DNA of 53,654 bases from Thiotrichales bacterium (GCA_016936535.1 JAFGXP010000008.1:1-53654); one strand, 5' to 3'; numbered from the stretch's first letter, positions 38,056 through 47,991 are shown. Numbers and translations are program-made. Notes: generated by a model not told the origin, from the letters alone.

Positions 38056-38736
38056 ATGAGCATTACGGATTGGCACCGATTGGAACGGCCCAGAGAAAAA
38101 CTACTGGAATTTGGCGCAAACCGTCTGAGCGATGCCGAACTCTTAGCCATCTTTTTACGCGTTGGCGTAAAGGGCCAAAGCGCGGTTGATTTGGCGCAGA
38201 GCTTATTAAACCATTTTGGTTCCTTAGATGCCCTGCTAAAAGCCTCGCGCGCCCAGTTTTGCCAAGCCAAAGGCCTAGGCGATGCTAAATATGTTCAATT
38301 GCAAGCGGTGCTGGAAATCTCACGCCGTCATTTTGAAAGCGCCTTAAAAAAAGGGGATGCCATGCGTTCACCCGAAGCGGCAGTGCGCTTTCTTGAATTT
38401 GAAATCGGCCACCAGCAACGCGAGCATTTTGGTTTACTGTTATTGGATCAACAACACCAATTGATTGCCTATCAAACCCTCTTTATCGGCACTTTAAATC
38501 AAGCCAGTGTTCATCCGCGCGAAGTACTCAAAGCGGTCTTAGATCATCACGCAGCGGCGGTCATTCTGGCCCACAACCATCCCTCCGGCGACCCAACACC
38601 AAGTCATGCCGATGTGCAATTGACTAAAACCCTAGCCAATGCCCTAGCTTTAATTGATGTGCGCACCCTGGATCATCTCATTCTGGGCGATGCTGGACGA
38701 TGGAGCTCATTAAACCAGCTCGGCAAAATGCCCTAG
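38056..38736 (+). CDS. radC: RadC family JAMM-domain protein
   Basis: The 226-residue protein has an N-terminal helix-hairpin-helix region ([28 protein letters not shown], about 8-35) and a C-terminal MPN+/JAMM metalloprotease-like domain with [17 protein letters not shown] (about 171-187). RadC was named for a DNA repair phenotype that is now doubted; the biochemical role is open. GGGGAG precedes the ATG. It is divergent from the thioesterase gene. Confidence 0.93.
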   Translation: MSITDWHRLERPREKLLEFGANRLSDAELLAIFLRVGVKGQSAVDLAQSLLNHFGSLDALLKASRAQFCQAKGLGDAKYVQLQAVLEISRRHFESALKKGDAMRSPEAAVRFLEFEIGHQQREHFGLLLLDQQHQLIAYQTLFIGTLNQASVHPREVLKAVLDHHAAAVILAHNHPSGDPTPSHADVQLTKTLANALALIDVRTLDHLILGDAGRWSSLNQLGKMP

Positions 38737-38747
38737 CCTGCAGCGCT

Positions 38748-38813
38748 TGTCATAAAAGCTTCGAGGAGTCGTCAACTCCGCTTCATCTTTTCGTCATATT
38801 GGACGTCTAAGAT
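38748..38813 (+). promoter_or_regulatory. Pho-box array and -10 element upstream of the PhoX gene
   Basis: Pentamers TGTCA (38748), CTTCG (38759), CGTCA (38770), CTTCA (38781) and CGTCA (38792) start exactly every 11 bp. This is the phasing of consecutive PhoB sites. The last 7-mer TCGTCAT ends 10 bp before a -10 TAAGAT (38808-38813), which is the normal distance in PhoB-activated promoters. Individual repeats are degenerate, but phase and -10 placement agree. Confidence 0.65.
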
Positions 38814-38850
38814 AATCTCGTTTTAAAAACCCAATTTTAGGATGGAACAG

Positions 38851-40734
38851 ATGAAGCTTAATAAACTTACCCTAGCATTTGGTTCAGTCATGCTGAGCTC
38901 TACCTTAGTATTGAGCGGCTGCATGGACGATGACGACAATACAACCGCACCTACCGCAACCGCTGCTGAAGCCAAAAGTGTCGCGTTTGTCGAATTTACT
39001 GAAACGCCCGCGCCAAGCACTGCCGAAGAGATAGCAAGCACCTATACCAAATCAAATGCGATTATTACCTATACCGATGGCAGCACGCAAACCTTCCCTT
39101 TAAGCTATGAAAAACTGTTTGGCGTACTCGATAAAGTCGGTTCAAACCCTCACCCAGCTGGCCAGTTATACGATGCCTCTGGCGCGCCCTTAATGGACAA
39201 AAATGGCGCACCGGTTGTTGCAGAAACGCCAGATGCCAATAGCTTGCTCAAAGTGGGCGATAAAATGTATATGGTTTCACATTTGGAATACGACTGGATT
39301 TTAGCAGATGGCAGTCGCGCGCCATCGCGTGCGCCAATGGGCATGATTCAAACGGCAATTGAGCAAGATGCCAAAACCGGTGATTTAGATGCGGTGGATC
39401 AAAAACCCATCGATTTCTCTGGCGTAAATGGCTTATGGATTCCTTGCTTTGGCTCACAAACGCCTTGGAACACCCATTTAGGCTCTGAAGAAGATTACGA
39501 TCTGCAATATAACCCTTTAAGCAGCAGCTATAGCCGTACCACCGCCGGTTTGAATGTGATGACCAACACCTATTTCAAAGGCACCCAAACCGCCAATCCA
39601 TATCACTATGGTTACTTCCCAGAAGTCACTGTCAACGAAGATGGCAGCAACTCTGTGGTCAAACACTACTCTATGGGTCGCGGGACCTGGGAAGCGTCTA
39701 AAGTCATGCCGGATGGTCGCACCGCCTACTACGGCGATGATGGCTCTAACGTTGCACTGTTTATGTATGTTGCGGACCGTGCTCAAGACCTTTCGGCCGG
39801 AACACTTTATGCCGGCAAAGTGACACAAACCGGCGCTTACGCTGGGAATTTCCAATGGGTTAAATTAGGTCACGCCACCGACAATGAAATCCGTGCGCTC
39901 GCTGACACTACCACCTTTGATGACATCTTTGTTAATCAACCTTTTGACAGCGCCAGCCAATCTTGTCCAGATGGGACTACTCGCGTTCGTGCCGGCTCCA
40001 GTTTTGATGAATGCCTCGCCGTCAAGCCAGGCATGGAACAAGCAGCCGCTTTCTTAGAAACGCGTCGTTATGCGGCACTGCGTGGTGCAACGGTTGAATT
40101 TAATAAGATGGAAGGCATTGCGGTTAACGATAAAGACAAGCATCTTTATATGGCAATTTCTTACTTGGACGGCGGCATGAAAGACAACAGCTTGCCTGCG
40201 AGTATGGAACATTTAAAAATGGCAAAAATCAACGCAGGTGCCACCTTCACCCTACCGATGCAAGCCAACAAAGTGGACACCGACAACACCCGGATTAACT
40301 CCAGCTATGTCGCCACGTCGATGTTTATCGAAGACAAGTTGATGGGGCGTGACATTGCTGCCGATGCCAAAGGCAACATCGCCGATCCAAGCTTCACCGC
40401 CAACACCGACAACCTCTTTTTCTCTGAGAAGATGCGTACCTTGTTTGTGGGCGAAGATTCTGGAACGCACGTGAATAACTTTGTCTGGGCCTATAATGTT
40501 GACAGCAAGAAGTTAACCCGCATTCTGACCAATATCGCTGGTGCGGAAGCAACCGGTTTGCAAGCCATCGAAGATATGAATGGTTTTGCTTATATTATGT
40601 CCAACTCACAGCACCATGGTGATTACATCAGCACCATGAATGCCGAACTCAAAGCGGCTGTGGAAGCAACCGGCAAGGTAAATAAATTGGATGCCAATTT
40701 TGGTTACATCAAAGGGATGCCTGCCATCAAGTAA
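38851..40734 (+). CDS. phoX: PhoX-like alkaline phosphatase (DUF839), predicted lipoprotein
   Basis: The 627-residue protein resembles PhoX, a calcium/iron phosphatase releasing phosphate from organic esters outside the cytoplasm. The key block is IPCFGSQTPWNTHLGSEE (about residues 195-215), with the Cys and Glu expected as metal ligands. Further matches are RYAALRGATVEFNKMEGIAV and FVGEDSGTHVNNFVWAYN. The N-terminus is a lipoprotein signal (VLSGC, cysteine 24) without twin arginines, whereas PhoX is usually a Tat substrate. The ATG at 38851 is chosen because AGGA is too close to the ATG at 38842. A Pho-box array lies upstream, a terminator follows, and the next gene is a di-heme lipoprotein. 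Confidence 0.85.
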   Translation: MKLNKLTLAFGSVMLSSTLVLSGCMDDDDNTTAPTATAAEAKSVAFVEFTETPAPSTAEEIASTYTKSNAIITYTDGSTQTFPLSYEKLFGVLDKVGSNPHPAGQLYDASGAPLMDKNGAPVVAETPDANSLLKVGDKMYMVSHLEYDWILADGSRAPSRAPMGMIQTAIEQDAKTGDLDAVDQKPIDFSGVNGLWIPCFGSQTPWNTHLGSEEDYDLQYNPLSSSYSRTTAGLNVMTNTYFKGTQTANPYHYGYFPEVTVNEDGSNSVVKHYSMGRGTWEASKVMPDGRTAYYGDDGSNVALFMYVADRAQDLSAGTLYAGKVTQTGAYAGNFQWVKLGHATDNEIRALADTTTFDDIFVNQPFDSASQSCPDGTTRVRAGSSFDECLAVKPGMEQAAAFLETRRYAALRGATVEFNKMEGIAVNDKDKHLYMAISYLDGGMKDNSLPASMEHLKMAKINAGATFTLPMQANKVDTDNTRINSSYVATSMFIEDKLMGRDIAADAKGNIADPSFTANTDNLFFSEKMRTLFVGEDSGTHVNNFVWAYNVDSKKLTRILTNIAGAEATGLQAIEDMNGFAYIMSNSQHHGDYISTMNAELKAAVEATGKVNKLDANFGYIKGMPAIK

Positions 40735-40754
40735 TCCATAGCGTCTAAAAAGTT

Positions 40755-40780
40755 AAAAAGCCAGCTTATGCTGGCTTTTT
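40755..40780 (+). terminator. Terminator between phoX and the cytochrome gene
   Basis: AAAAAGCCAGC pairs with GCTGGCTTTTT around a TTAT loop, ending in T residues 21 nt after the phoX stop. It may reduce rather than abolish transcription into the cytochrome gene, which starts 35 bp later and has no obvious promoter of its own. Confidence 0.85.
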
Positions 40781-40814
40781 GCGCACTCCCCCATTTTCAA
40801 CCCTAGGAACCGCC

Positions 40815-42791
40815 ATGTCTTTCTTAAAAAAAGCCGGTTTTTTCGCCAGTGTCTCCTTAATGCTGACGGCCTGTCATGGAGACAACCGCAGCGAAAATCC
40901 CGCAAAGGCCCTAGACACCAATCTGGATGCCCATCCTTCCGCTCTCGTCGGCAGCTATATCAACCCATTGATGTTTGACAAGAACCCCTACCCCCAAATC
41001 CCCGCACAATGCTATACGGAAACCAGTCTTGGACGCCAAAACAGCTGCCTTTACTGTCACACAAATGGCTTATACGAGCTGGGAGTGGGCAATAACAACC
41101 CTCAAGCGGGTGCGATACCGATGGTCAATTTCCAAATCGACTATGGCTTTGACCCCTACAGTACTCAAGCGCCAACGGCTGCCAAAAACTATTGGGAAAA
41201 CACCCTTTACCCAGAAAAGTTACAACAAGCGGTCGCGGCACTCAACCTAGACCCTCAAGCTTGGCGTATGGCCGAATATTGGCAAGAAGATAACTGGAGC
41301 CCAGCTTATCAGCAACGCCTCGGAAAAAGCACCGATTGGGATACCGGTATCAATCATCCAATGCGTTTATTGCCTGGTTTAAATCCCAAGGCTCTCCCAG
41401 CAGACTCAGATGGTTTTGTGCGTTCCAACGATTCAAAAGACCTCTACTTTCAAGATGCACTGGGGGGAAATACTGGCTGGCGGTCGGTGAATTTTATGCC
41501 CTACGGCATTTTCACCCCGCAGACCGGTTCCGTCTCAGGAATCTACCTGCGCTTACCGGCCATTTTTATGCAAAATCGTCAAGGGCAGTTTGATTTAGCC
41601 ACCTACGACGCGAACTTGAATCTTCTCAAAACCGCAATCCAGAATCGGCTAACCGACAGCAGCCCGAAATTTTACCTAGGCATGGCTCATCGCGTGGCCG
41701 TCCAAGCGGGCGTCTATCCTCAAGGCACCGAACTGGCGCACCCTCTTCATTATGTTGATCCAAAAGCCGATGGAAAACAGAGCACCTTCCCTGGAATGCG
41801 TGCGCAACGCGTGAAAGAGATTCGCTATATGTACAAGGATGAAGACGTCAACCCGATGCAAGCTCGACCCGGTGATGGTAGCGGTGATCAAATTTACGGC
41901 AACGATGAGCAGGGCTGGGTTGATAATGGTGCCGGCTGGATTATTGCCGGCTTTATTGAAGACCAACAAGGCGAACTACGTCCGCAGACACGTGCTGAAC
42001 TGACGCAATGCATTGGCTGTCATTCCGGCTTCCATTTCGCCACCAAAGACCCGAACTTTACCAGCGGAACCGGTAACAGTGTCGATAGTACTTGGGCTTT
42101 GCCAAGAGCATTTGAAGGCCAACTGGGCTGGCAGGAAATGGATTATTTAGGGATGAAGCTGCAAGAGGGGCTCGTGTTTTCGACCCGCGCTGAACCACAG
42201 AATCGTCACGCCAAAACCGGCGAATTTGCGCTGTTGTTAAACTACACCATCAGCGCCAATCTGTACGGCGTCATGCTAGAATCCATTGAGCAAAACTTAC
42301 GCGAAACCATTCGGCAAGATCAAGGCTACTCCGCGGATTGGCCAGCCATTGATACCGACTCCCCCGAAAGTTTTGCCCAAAGCACCAAACAACGCCAAAC
42401 CCTTCTGCGTGAATATACGGCTCATAAAGCCTACCTAACCCCTGAAGGAACAATTCACGGCTTCTTGCTCTACCCCAGCCTACAAGAAGCAATTGAGAAC
42501 GCCCGCCGCTATCGGCAAGTGGTAGCCACACAGCGCTATGAACTGGGTAAAGATGTGTTTGCGCAAACGCCAATCGGTTATCGTCACTACCGCAGTACCG
42601 AGCAGGCAGAAGTCCGTAATGATGGCAGGGCCTATGCGTTTGGCGAAATCATTAGCGAGCGCTCAATTCAACTGGAAGACCCACGCCGCTTCGATTACAA
42701 AGCGGGCGATGGCGTCACCTTAATTGACGCCGAAACGCCCTTTAGCGAAGGTGGGACCTATTTTCCAAACTATGTGCCCTACTTAAAATAA
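40815..42791 (+). CDS. Di-heme c-type cytochrome lipoprotein, unknown role
   Basis: The 658-residue protein has a lipoprotein signal peptide with lipobox LTAC (cysteine 20) and two c-type heme motifs far apart, C78-LY-CH82 and C399-IG-CH403. Between and after them lies a large tryptophan- and tyrosine-rich region (for example AWRMAEYWQEDNW) with no family I recognise. It should be an envelope-anchored electron carrier or redox enzyme. The ATG at 40815 follows CTAGGAACC. It lies directly downstream of phoX, after a terminator-like hairpin. A di-heme peroxidase or oxidase is conceivable, but no MauG motif was identified. Confidence 0.75.
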   Translation: MSFLKKAGFFASVSLMLTACHGDNRSENPAKALDTNLDAHPSALVGSYINPLMFDKNPYPQIPAQCYTETSLGRQNSCLYCHTNGLYELGVGNNNPQAGAIPMVNFQIDYGFDPYSTQAPTAAKNYWENTLYPEKLQQAVAALNLDPQAWRMAEYWQEDNWSPAYQQRLGKSTDWDTGINHPMRLLPGLNPKALPADSDGFVRSNDSKDLYFQDALGGNTGWRSVNFMPYGIFTPQTGSVSGIYLRLPAIFMQNRQGQFDLATYDANLNLLKTAIQNRLTDSSPKFYLGMAHRVAVQAGVYPQGTELAHPLHYVDPKADGKQSTFPGMRAQRVKEIRYMYKDEDVNPMQARPGDGSGDQIYGNDEQGWVDNGAGWIIAGFIEDQQGELRPQTRAELTQCIGCHSGFHFATKDPNFTSGTGNSVDSTWALPRAFEGQLGWQEMDYLGMKLQEGLVFSTRAEPQNRHAKTGEFALLLNYTISANLYGVMLESIEQNLRETIRQDQGYSADWPAIDTDSPESFAQSTKQRQTLLREYTAHKAYLTPEGTIHGFLLYPSLQEAIENARRYRQVVATQRYELGKDVFAQTPIGYRHYRSTEQAEVRNDGRAYAFGEIISERSIQLEDPRRFDYKAGDGVTLIDAETPFSEGGTYFPNYVPYLK

Positions 42792-42909
42792 GACCTTCAC
42801 GCGCAAGCATCTGATTCTGCTTGGAAAGGTGCTTGCAATCCGTATTCAATTCGTGGATAATTCCGCGTTCTGATTTATCGCTGTCTTTTTGGACGGCTCG
42901 TAAATGTAG

Positions 42910-42925
42910 AAATATTCGAATATTT
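42910..42925. repeat. 16-bp AT-rich palindrome upstream of rpmB
   Basis: AAATATTCGAATATTT is a perfect palindrome about 70 bp before the rpmB start. It may be an operator or part of the promoter region; nothing more can be said. Confidence 0.4.
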
Positions 42926-42992
42926 TTATTTAACACAGCTCCGCTAGTTCTTTGAATTAATTGGGCTTTTAATATCTAGAAGGGATTGAGAA

Positions 42993-43229
42993 ATGTCTAG
43001 AGTATGCCAAGTGACAGGAAAAGGTCCTGCAGTCGGTAACAATGTTTCCCACTCTCACCGTAAAACTCGTCGTCGCTTCCTACCAAACTTGCAATCGCAC
43101 CGTTTCTGGTTAGAAGCTGAAAGCCGTTTTGTAAAACTTCGTGTGTCAACTGCTGGTATGCGTATTATCGACAAAAACGGTATTGACGCCGTGATCGCTC
43201 AATTGCGTTCACGTGGTGAGAAAGTCTAA
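42993..43229 (+). CDS. rpmB: 50S ribosomal protein L28
   Basis: The 78-residue basic protein starts [32 protein letters not shown], the L28 signature, and ends with [27 protein letters not shown] precedes the ATG. rpmG follows 11 nt later, the standard rpmB-rpmG pair. Confidence 0.98.
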   Translation: MSRVCQVTGKGPAVGNNVSHSHRKTRRRFLPNLQSHRFWLEAESRFVKLRVSTAGMRIIDKNGIDAVIAQLRSRGEKV

Positions 43230-43240
43230 GGAGACTAATC

Positions 43241-43393
43241 ATGCGCGATAAGATCAAATTAAAGTCCACCGAGTCTTCTTATTTCTATACCACGGATAAA
43301 AACAAGAAGAACATGGCTGGCAAATTCGAGATCAAGAAATACGACCCAATCGTTCGTAAACACGTCTTGTTCAAAGAAGCCAAAATCAAGTAA
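43241..43393 (+). CDS. rpmG: 50S ribosomal protein L33
   Basis: A 50-residue frame starts [20 protein letters not shown], then [17 protein letters not shown], and ends [10 protein letters not shown]. This is a C-minus type L33 lacking the zinc-binding cysteines. TAAGGAG precedes the ATG. It is co-transcribed with rpmB and followed by a terminator. Confidence 0.97.
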   Translation: MRDKIKLKSTESSYFYTTDKNKKNMAGKFEIKKYDPIVRKHVLFKEAKIK

Positions 43394-43416
43394 TCTTACC
43401 CCGATTGTCTTGAGAG

Positions 43417-43443
43417 ACCCGGTCCAAAAGACCGGGTTTTTTA
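43417..43443 (+). terminator. Terminator of rpmB-rpmG
   Basis: ACCCGGTC (43417-43424) pairs with GACCGGGT (43430-43437) around CAAAA and is followed by a T-run. Confidence 0.92.
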
Positions 43444-43524
43444 TTTTCTGAACCCAGATTGCTCACCTTCTTTGCCAATTGGACTGATAAGATAAGATGT
43501 GGCCAGAAAAGAGAAAATCCCTCC

Positions 43525-45504
43525 ATGATTGAAAGTACCCTCAGCCAAATTCTGCTGCTGCTCGGCGTGACCGTGTTTATTATTCTGACCTTTCAGCGCT
43601 TACAAATTCCAGCCAGTTTGGGCTATTTACTGGTGGGCGTCATTTTAGGTGCGAATACCGCTGGCCCAGTTGTCAATCCGGACATGGTAAAAGTGATTGC
43701 CGAATTTGGCATTGTCTTTCTACTCTTTACCATCGGCCTGAGTTTCTCCATGGCGCAAATTTATGCTTCGCGTCACACCATTTTAGGCTTAGGAACCGCG
43801 CAAGTCGTCCTGACCACAGTCGTAATTGCCTTACTTCTCTATTGGATTGGCTTGACGCCAATGGTCGCGTTTGTGGTTGCGGCAGTTTTTGCCCAATCTT
43901 CAACGACGATTATTCTGAAACAACTGATCGAGCAGGGCGAAGAACAAACCCGTCATGGTCGCTTGGGCGTTACCATTTCGGTCTTCCAAGATATTACGGC
44001 GGTTCCGTTTGTGGTCGTCATTCCCGTTTTGGCGATGGCCAGTAGCCAAGCTTTGGTAAGCGATTTAAGCATGGCTTTATTCAAGGCCATTTTGGCTTTC
44101 CTGATTGTGTTTGTGCTGGGGCGCTATTTGCTCAAACCGTTGTTTCATTTGGTTGCGGCAAGACGCTCTGCTGAACTCTTTACCCTAACCGTTTTGTTTG
44201 TATCGTTAATCGCAGCATGGACCACCATGAGTTTTGGATTGTCTATGGCATTTGGCGCCTTCTTAGCGGGAATGATGCTGGCTGAAACCGAGTTTCGCCA
44301 CCAAGTTGAGTCTTCCATTCGGCCTTTTCGCGATGTACTCTTAGGGCTCTTTTTTATCAGTATCGGGATGCTGGTCAACCCCGCAACTCTGCCGGATATT
44401 TGGCTTCAAGCATTGCTTGGGGCTTTGGCCCTCCTGTTTATTAAGTTTTTATTAGTTGCCCTTATTGTCCGTGTGTCCGGCTTGGATTTACACACCGCTT
44501 TACGCACCGGCTTATTGCTGGCGGTTGGCGGCGAGTTTGGTTTTGCGCTCTTGGCCATTGGCTTAGAAGTCAATATCCTTGAACAAGAAATTGCGCAGAT
44601 TGCCTTAACAGCGGTGCTTTTCTCGATGATTTTGGCCCCAATTCTGATTCGATGGAACAACCCCATCGCCTCCTTGCTTTCTGGCAAAAACGACCGCATA
44701 CCGACCGTTGACACCGCGGTTACCGCTCCAGAACTGCCGCAAACCCCTGGGCTCACAATCATCTGCGGTTATGGTCGAATTGGTCAAATTGTTGGCCATA
44801 TGTTAGAAAAAGAACAGATTGCCTATATCGCTCTGGATATGGATGCTGGCCGAGTGAAGGAAGCCCGTTTGGCCGGCGAACCGGTTTTTTATGGTGACGC
44901 TTCTGAACCGAGCGTATTGGATGCGGTCGACGTGGCCAAGGCTAAATTGCTGATGATCTGTCACGATGACTTGCCTGCCGCACTCAAAACTTTGCGTTAT
45001 GCTCGCACCCTGTCCAAAGACTTACCTATTTTGATCCGAACTCGCGATGATAAACCTCTCAATCCATTGCGCGAAGCCGGAGCCACTGAGGTGATTCCAG
45101 AAACCTTTGAAGCGGGATTAATGCTGGGTTCTCATGCGTTAATGGCCTTAAAAATGCCTTTGATTAAAGTAGCCAAAACGTTAGAACTGCATCGAACTGA
45201 GCGCTATCAGATGATGCGTGAGCTGTTTCGCAGTACGGTAGAAATTAATGAATGTCGCAATTTACCGGCTTACTTACACTCAGTCGTTTTAACCGAGGGC
45301 AGTTCAGCCATTGGCAAAACCCTGGCGGAGCTGCCATTAGCGGACAAAAATATTCAGCTCAATGCCCTTGTACGCAATGGCGAAAGAACCCTCGAGCCGG
45401 CAGCGGATACCCGATTGGAAATGGGAGATGTGCTGGTGTTATTTGGCTTGGAAAATGATATCCGCCATATGGAAAGTGCACTCACCAACTGCGCACTTTG
45501 CTAA
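43525..45504 (+). CDS. Kef/YbaL-type CPA2 cation:proton antiporter with RCK domains
   Basis: The 659-residue protein has about 12 membrane helices (1-385) with CPA2 features QRLQIPASLGYLLVGVILG, SSTTIILKQLIE and FQDITAVPFVV. A cytoplasmic RCK/TrkA-N domain follows (about 405-530) with the Rossmann GYGRIGQIVGHMLE and FYGDASEPSVLD, then a TrkA-C domain to the end. It probably exchanges K+ for H+; gating by nucleotide or glutathione is typical of relatives. The ATG at 43525 is preferred to upstream in-frame codons that overlap the rpmG terminator region. Confidence 0.9.
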   Translation: MIESTLSQILLLLGVTVFIILTFQRLQIPASLGYLLVGVILGANTAGPVVNPDMVKVIAEFGIVFLLFTIGLSFSMAQIYASRHTILGLGTAQVVLTTVVIALLLYWIGLTPMVAFVVAAVFAQSSTTIILKQLIEQGEEQTRHGRLGVTISVFQDITAVPFVVVIPVLAMASSQALVSDLSMALFKAILAFLIVFVLGRYLLKPLFHLVAARRSAELFTLTVLFVSLIAAWTTMSFGLSMAFGAFLAGMMLAETEFRHQVESSIRPFRDVLLGLFFISIGMLVNPATLPDIWLQALLGALALLFIKFLLVALIVRVSGLDLHTALRTGLLLAVGGEFGFALLAIGLEVNILEQEIAQIALTAVLFSMILAPILIRWNNPIASLLSGKNDRIPTVDTAVTAPELPQTPGLTIICGYGRIGQIVGHMLEKEQIAYIALDMDAGRVKEARLAGEPVFYGDASEPSVLDAVDVAKAKLLMICHDDLPAALKTLRYARTLSKDLPILIRTRDDKPLNPLREAGATEVIPETFEAGLMLGSHALMALKMPLIKVAKTLELHRTERYQMMRELFRSTVEINECRNLPAYLHSVVLTEGSSAIGKTLAELPLADKNIQLNALVRNGERTLEPAADTRLEMGDVLVLFGLENDIRHMESALTNCALC

Positions 45505-45509
45505 GCGAA

Positions 45510-46454
45510 TTAAAGACGAATCGGGCAGACAAAATCCGCGGGTTTGACTGCCAGAATCGAAAACTCAGCCCGCTCAAGAATATTTTCTGCGGTATTGCCA
45601 ATCAGCAACCCAGCCAAACCACTGCGCCCCACCGTTCCCATAACCAAGAGATCGATTTGCTGACGCAAACTGTGCTCAAGGATTGCTTTGTCTGCCGCTC
45701 CTTCAACCAAAAACGCCTGCAAACGATTGGCATCCGCCTCGGCTTCCTGCAGCTCGACATCCAACGCCATTTTTCGCTGCAAATAAAGCTGCTCCTTCAA
45801 TTGCGCCCACTGCGATTCCTCCAAATTGGTATCCCAATGACGAACGAGGTTTTCTAAATCGGCTTGCCACGCGTGTACTACTTGCCAAGAACGCTTTCCA
45901 GCCATGCGCTGCGCCCAGTACAACAATTGCTGGTTAAGCGGCGAAGGCTTCGGCGGCCAAGTCTCTAAGTTCACATCCAAACTTGCCAAAACGCGCTGAA
46001 AGGGCAAAACAGCGTTAGGCTTTTGCAGCAGCAATGGAAACGGACATTTTCTTAACAGATGCATTTCTTGACTGCCTAGCAGAGCGGAGTTTAACCCTTG
46101 TTGCTGAGGTTCAATTTGTTTTACCACCCACTCCGGTTGCCGTTCAAGCGCATGCACAATCGCCTGATAAAAAAGCTTACCAAAACGAACCACCTGCTCA
46201 ACCTTTACGCCAACGGCGGCACCTTGCTCGACCCAATTTGCTCGCTTTAAATAGGCTTGTTGTTCAGCGCGCTGCTTTTGCGCAGCGAGGTTCGGCATAA
46301 ACTCTTGCATTAACCAAAGGCTCTCTAACTCTGGCAAGACGGTCAACACCTCTAATTGAGCACCCTGCTCGGCCGCGCAACCCAGCATCCAATCAAATAA
46401 AGCCTGCTCAGCTTGGGGAAATTGACTAATCAACAACCAGACTTTTTGGCTCAT
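45510..46454 (-). CDS. Tandem universal stress protein (UspE-like)
   Basis: The 314-residue protein comprises two UspA domains (about 1-150 and 160-310). The second keeps the ATP-binding pattern [22 protein letters not shown] near the C-terminus, while the first is degenerate at this site. The layout is like UspE. AAGGAGAG precedes the ATG at 46454. It is convergent with the Kef-type antiporter gene (5-bp gap), with no terminator in between. Confidence 0.85.
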   Translation of the reverse strand: MSQKVWLLISQFPQAEQALFDWMLGCAAEQGAQLEVLTVLPELESLWLMQEFMPNLAAQKQRAEQQAYLKRANWVEQGAAVGVKVEQVVRFGKLFYQAIVHALERQPEWVVKQIEPQQQGLNSALLGSQEMHLLRKCPFPLLLQKPNAVLPFQRVLASLDVNLETWPPKPSPLNQQLLYWAQRMAGKRSWQVVHAWQADLENLVRHWDTNLEESQWAQLKEQLYLQRKMALDVELQEAEADANRLQAFLVEGAADKAILEHSLRQQIDLLVMGTVGRSGLAGLLIGNTAENILERAEFSILAVKPADFVCPIRL

Positions 46455-46627
46455 ACCACTCTCCTTTTCGATCCGTGCAAGATTTTGATAATACCTAAAG
46501 CCAATCCACTTTCCAAACGATTCAATGAAATCGATTTCTGCCATGCTTATTAATACAAAGACTGGAAAAACTTATACACATGTTGTACATTTCATTTATT
46601 TTTCCCCGCTTACCAATTGGAGAAGCC

Positions 46628-46903
46628 ATGTCCCTGTTTGACGTACTTGATTCGGAAGAAGCCATTTCACGCATTATTGAAATGGCCTGGGAAGACCGTA
46701 CCCCTTTTGAAGCGATTGAATCGAACTATGGTTTAACCGAAAGCCAAGTCATTGCCTTGATGCGGCGCAACCTCAAATCCAAGAGCTTTAAAGTCTGGAG
46801 GGAACGGGTCAGCGGTCGTAAAACGAAACACCTAAAACTACGTTCTGAAGCGGTGACTCGCGGCTATTGTGCGACTCAATACAAAATTCGTCGCGGCTGG
46901 TAA
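46628..46903 (+). CDS. TIGR03643 (DUF2805) family protein
   Basis: The 91-residue protein has the helix-turn-helix-like core SRIIEMAWEDRTPFEAIESNYGLTESQVIALMRR followed by FKVWRERVSGRKTKH, as in the TIGR03643 family, whose function is unknown. TTGGAG precedes the ATG at 46628. A nucleic-acid-binding role is a guess from the basic, helical character. Confidence 0.85.
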   Translation: MSLFDVLDSEEAISRIIEMAWEDRTPFEAIESNYGLTESQVIALMRRNLKSKSFKVWRERVSGRKTKHLKLRSEAVTRGYCATQYKIRRGW

Positions 46904-47016
46904 AGTGCTCAAAACGCCCTTCTCAAAGAGAATACCTTGGGTATCCCAACTTAGTCATTGCAATGTACCAAGCGCCTTCTATAATCCGTACACTCTTGCA
47001 TTCTTAAGTGACGTCT

Positions 47017-47862
47017 ATGCCCGAACTTCCCGAAGTTGAAACCACACGCCTTGGTCTGATGCCGGCTTGTGCGAACGCTACCATTGCCGAATTTATCGCT
47101 CGTACACCGAAACTGCGCTGGCCGATTGATCCAAAATTACCCGAAATTTTAGCCATGCAGCCGATTGTTGACTTGCAACGACGAGGAAAATATCTTCTAC
47201 TGCAAACCTCGCCTGGAACCTTATTAGTGCATCTTGGTATGTCTGGTTCTTTGCGAATTTTGCCCAGCGCGACGCCAATCCAAAAACATGACCATGTGGA
47301 TATCGTGTTAACAAGTGGACAACTCATTCGTTTGAATGACCCACGCCGTTTCGGTGCGGTCTTATGGCACCCAAGCCAGCTTCAATCGCCACACCCACTG
47401 CTGGCTAAATTGGCTCCAGAACCCTTTGACACTGCATTTAATGCTGATTATTTTTATCAGAAAACCCGTACAAAACAGGTAGCGATTAAGACCGTGGTGA
47501 TGGATTCGGCAATTGTGGTGGGGGCAGGAAATATCTATGCGAATGAATCTTTATTTTTAAGCGGAATTCATCCGCTCACGCCAGCCAAAAGCTTAAGCCT
47601 AAGCGAATGCACAACCTTAGTGAACCAAATTAAAAACGTTTTGCGTAAAGCTATTGAACAGGGCGGCACCACATTGAAAGATTTTATGAGCCCCGAAGGA
47701 AAACCCGGCTACTTTGTGCAAGCCCTGCAGGTCTATGGCCGTGAAGGGCAAGCCTGCCAGCACTGTAAGACGCCAATTCAAAAAATCGTCATCAATCAAC
47801 GCGCCAGTTTTTTCTGCCCTTGCTGCCAGCCCAATCCCCTCCACGCAAGTTCCGCTGACTAA
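47017..47862 (+). CDS. mutM: Formamidopyrimidine-DNA glycosylase
   Basis: The 281-residue repair enzyme removes 8-oxoguanine. The catalytic N-terminus PELPEVETTR fixes the start at ATG 47017, since proline 2 is the nucleophile. Other motifs are VHLGMSGSLRI, RRFGAVLW, VVGAGNIYANESLF and the C-terminal zinc finger CQHC-x16-CPCC. All catalytic residues are present. Confidence 0.97.
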   Translation: MPELPEVETTRLGLMPACANATIAEFIARTPKLRWPIDPKLPEILAMQPIVDLQRRGKYLLLQTSPGTLLVHLGMSGSLRILPSATPIQKHDHVDIVLTSGQLIRLNDPRRFGAVLWHPSQLQSPHPLLAKLAPEPFDTAFNADYFYQKTRTKQVAIKTVVMDSAIVVGAGNIYANESLFLSGIHPLTPAKSLSLSECTTLVNQIKNVLRKAIEQGGTTLKDFMSPEGKPGYFVQALQVYGREGQACQHCKTPIQKIVINQRASFFCPCCQPNPLHASSAD

Positions 47863-47991
47863 AAAGCCGATTCGTTAAGTCTGGCTTGAAACTGAAAAAG
47901 GGATGACAAAGCGTTGAAAACGCGTAGATTGGCTTGAGTCTAATCGAGGCGATGGCTAATATGACTGTTTATTTCATAAGATGCCTACGAT

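Noticed and set aside
42910-42925. Palindrome as a terminator
   Set aside because: It is AT-only apart from the central CG, lacks a stable stem and has no gene ending nearby in the right direction.
43459-43524. Longer N-terminus for the Kef-type antiporter
   Set aside because: The extra 22 residues are polar with no ribosome site ahead and begin just after the rpmG terminator; the family starts with the first membrane helix at MIESTLSQ.
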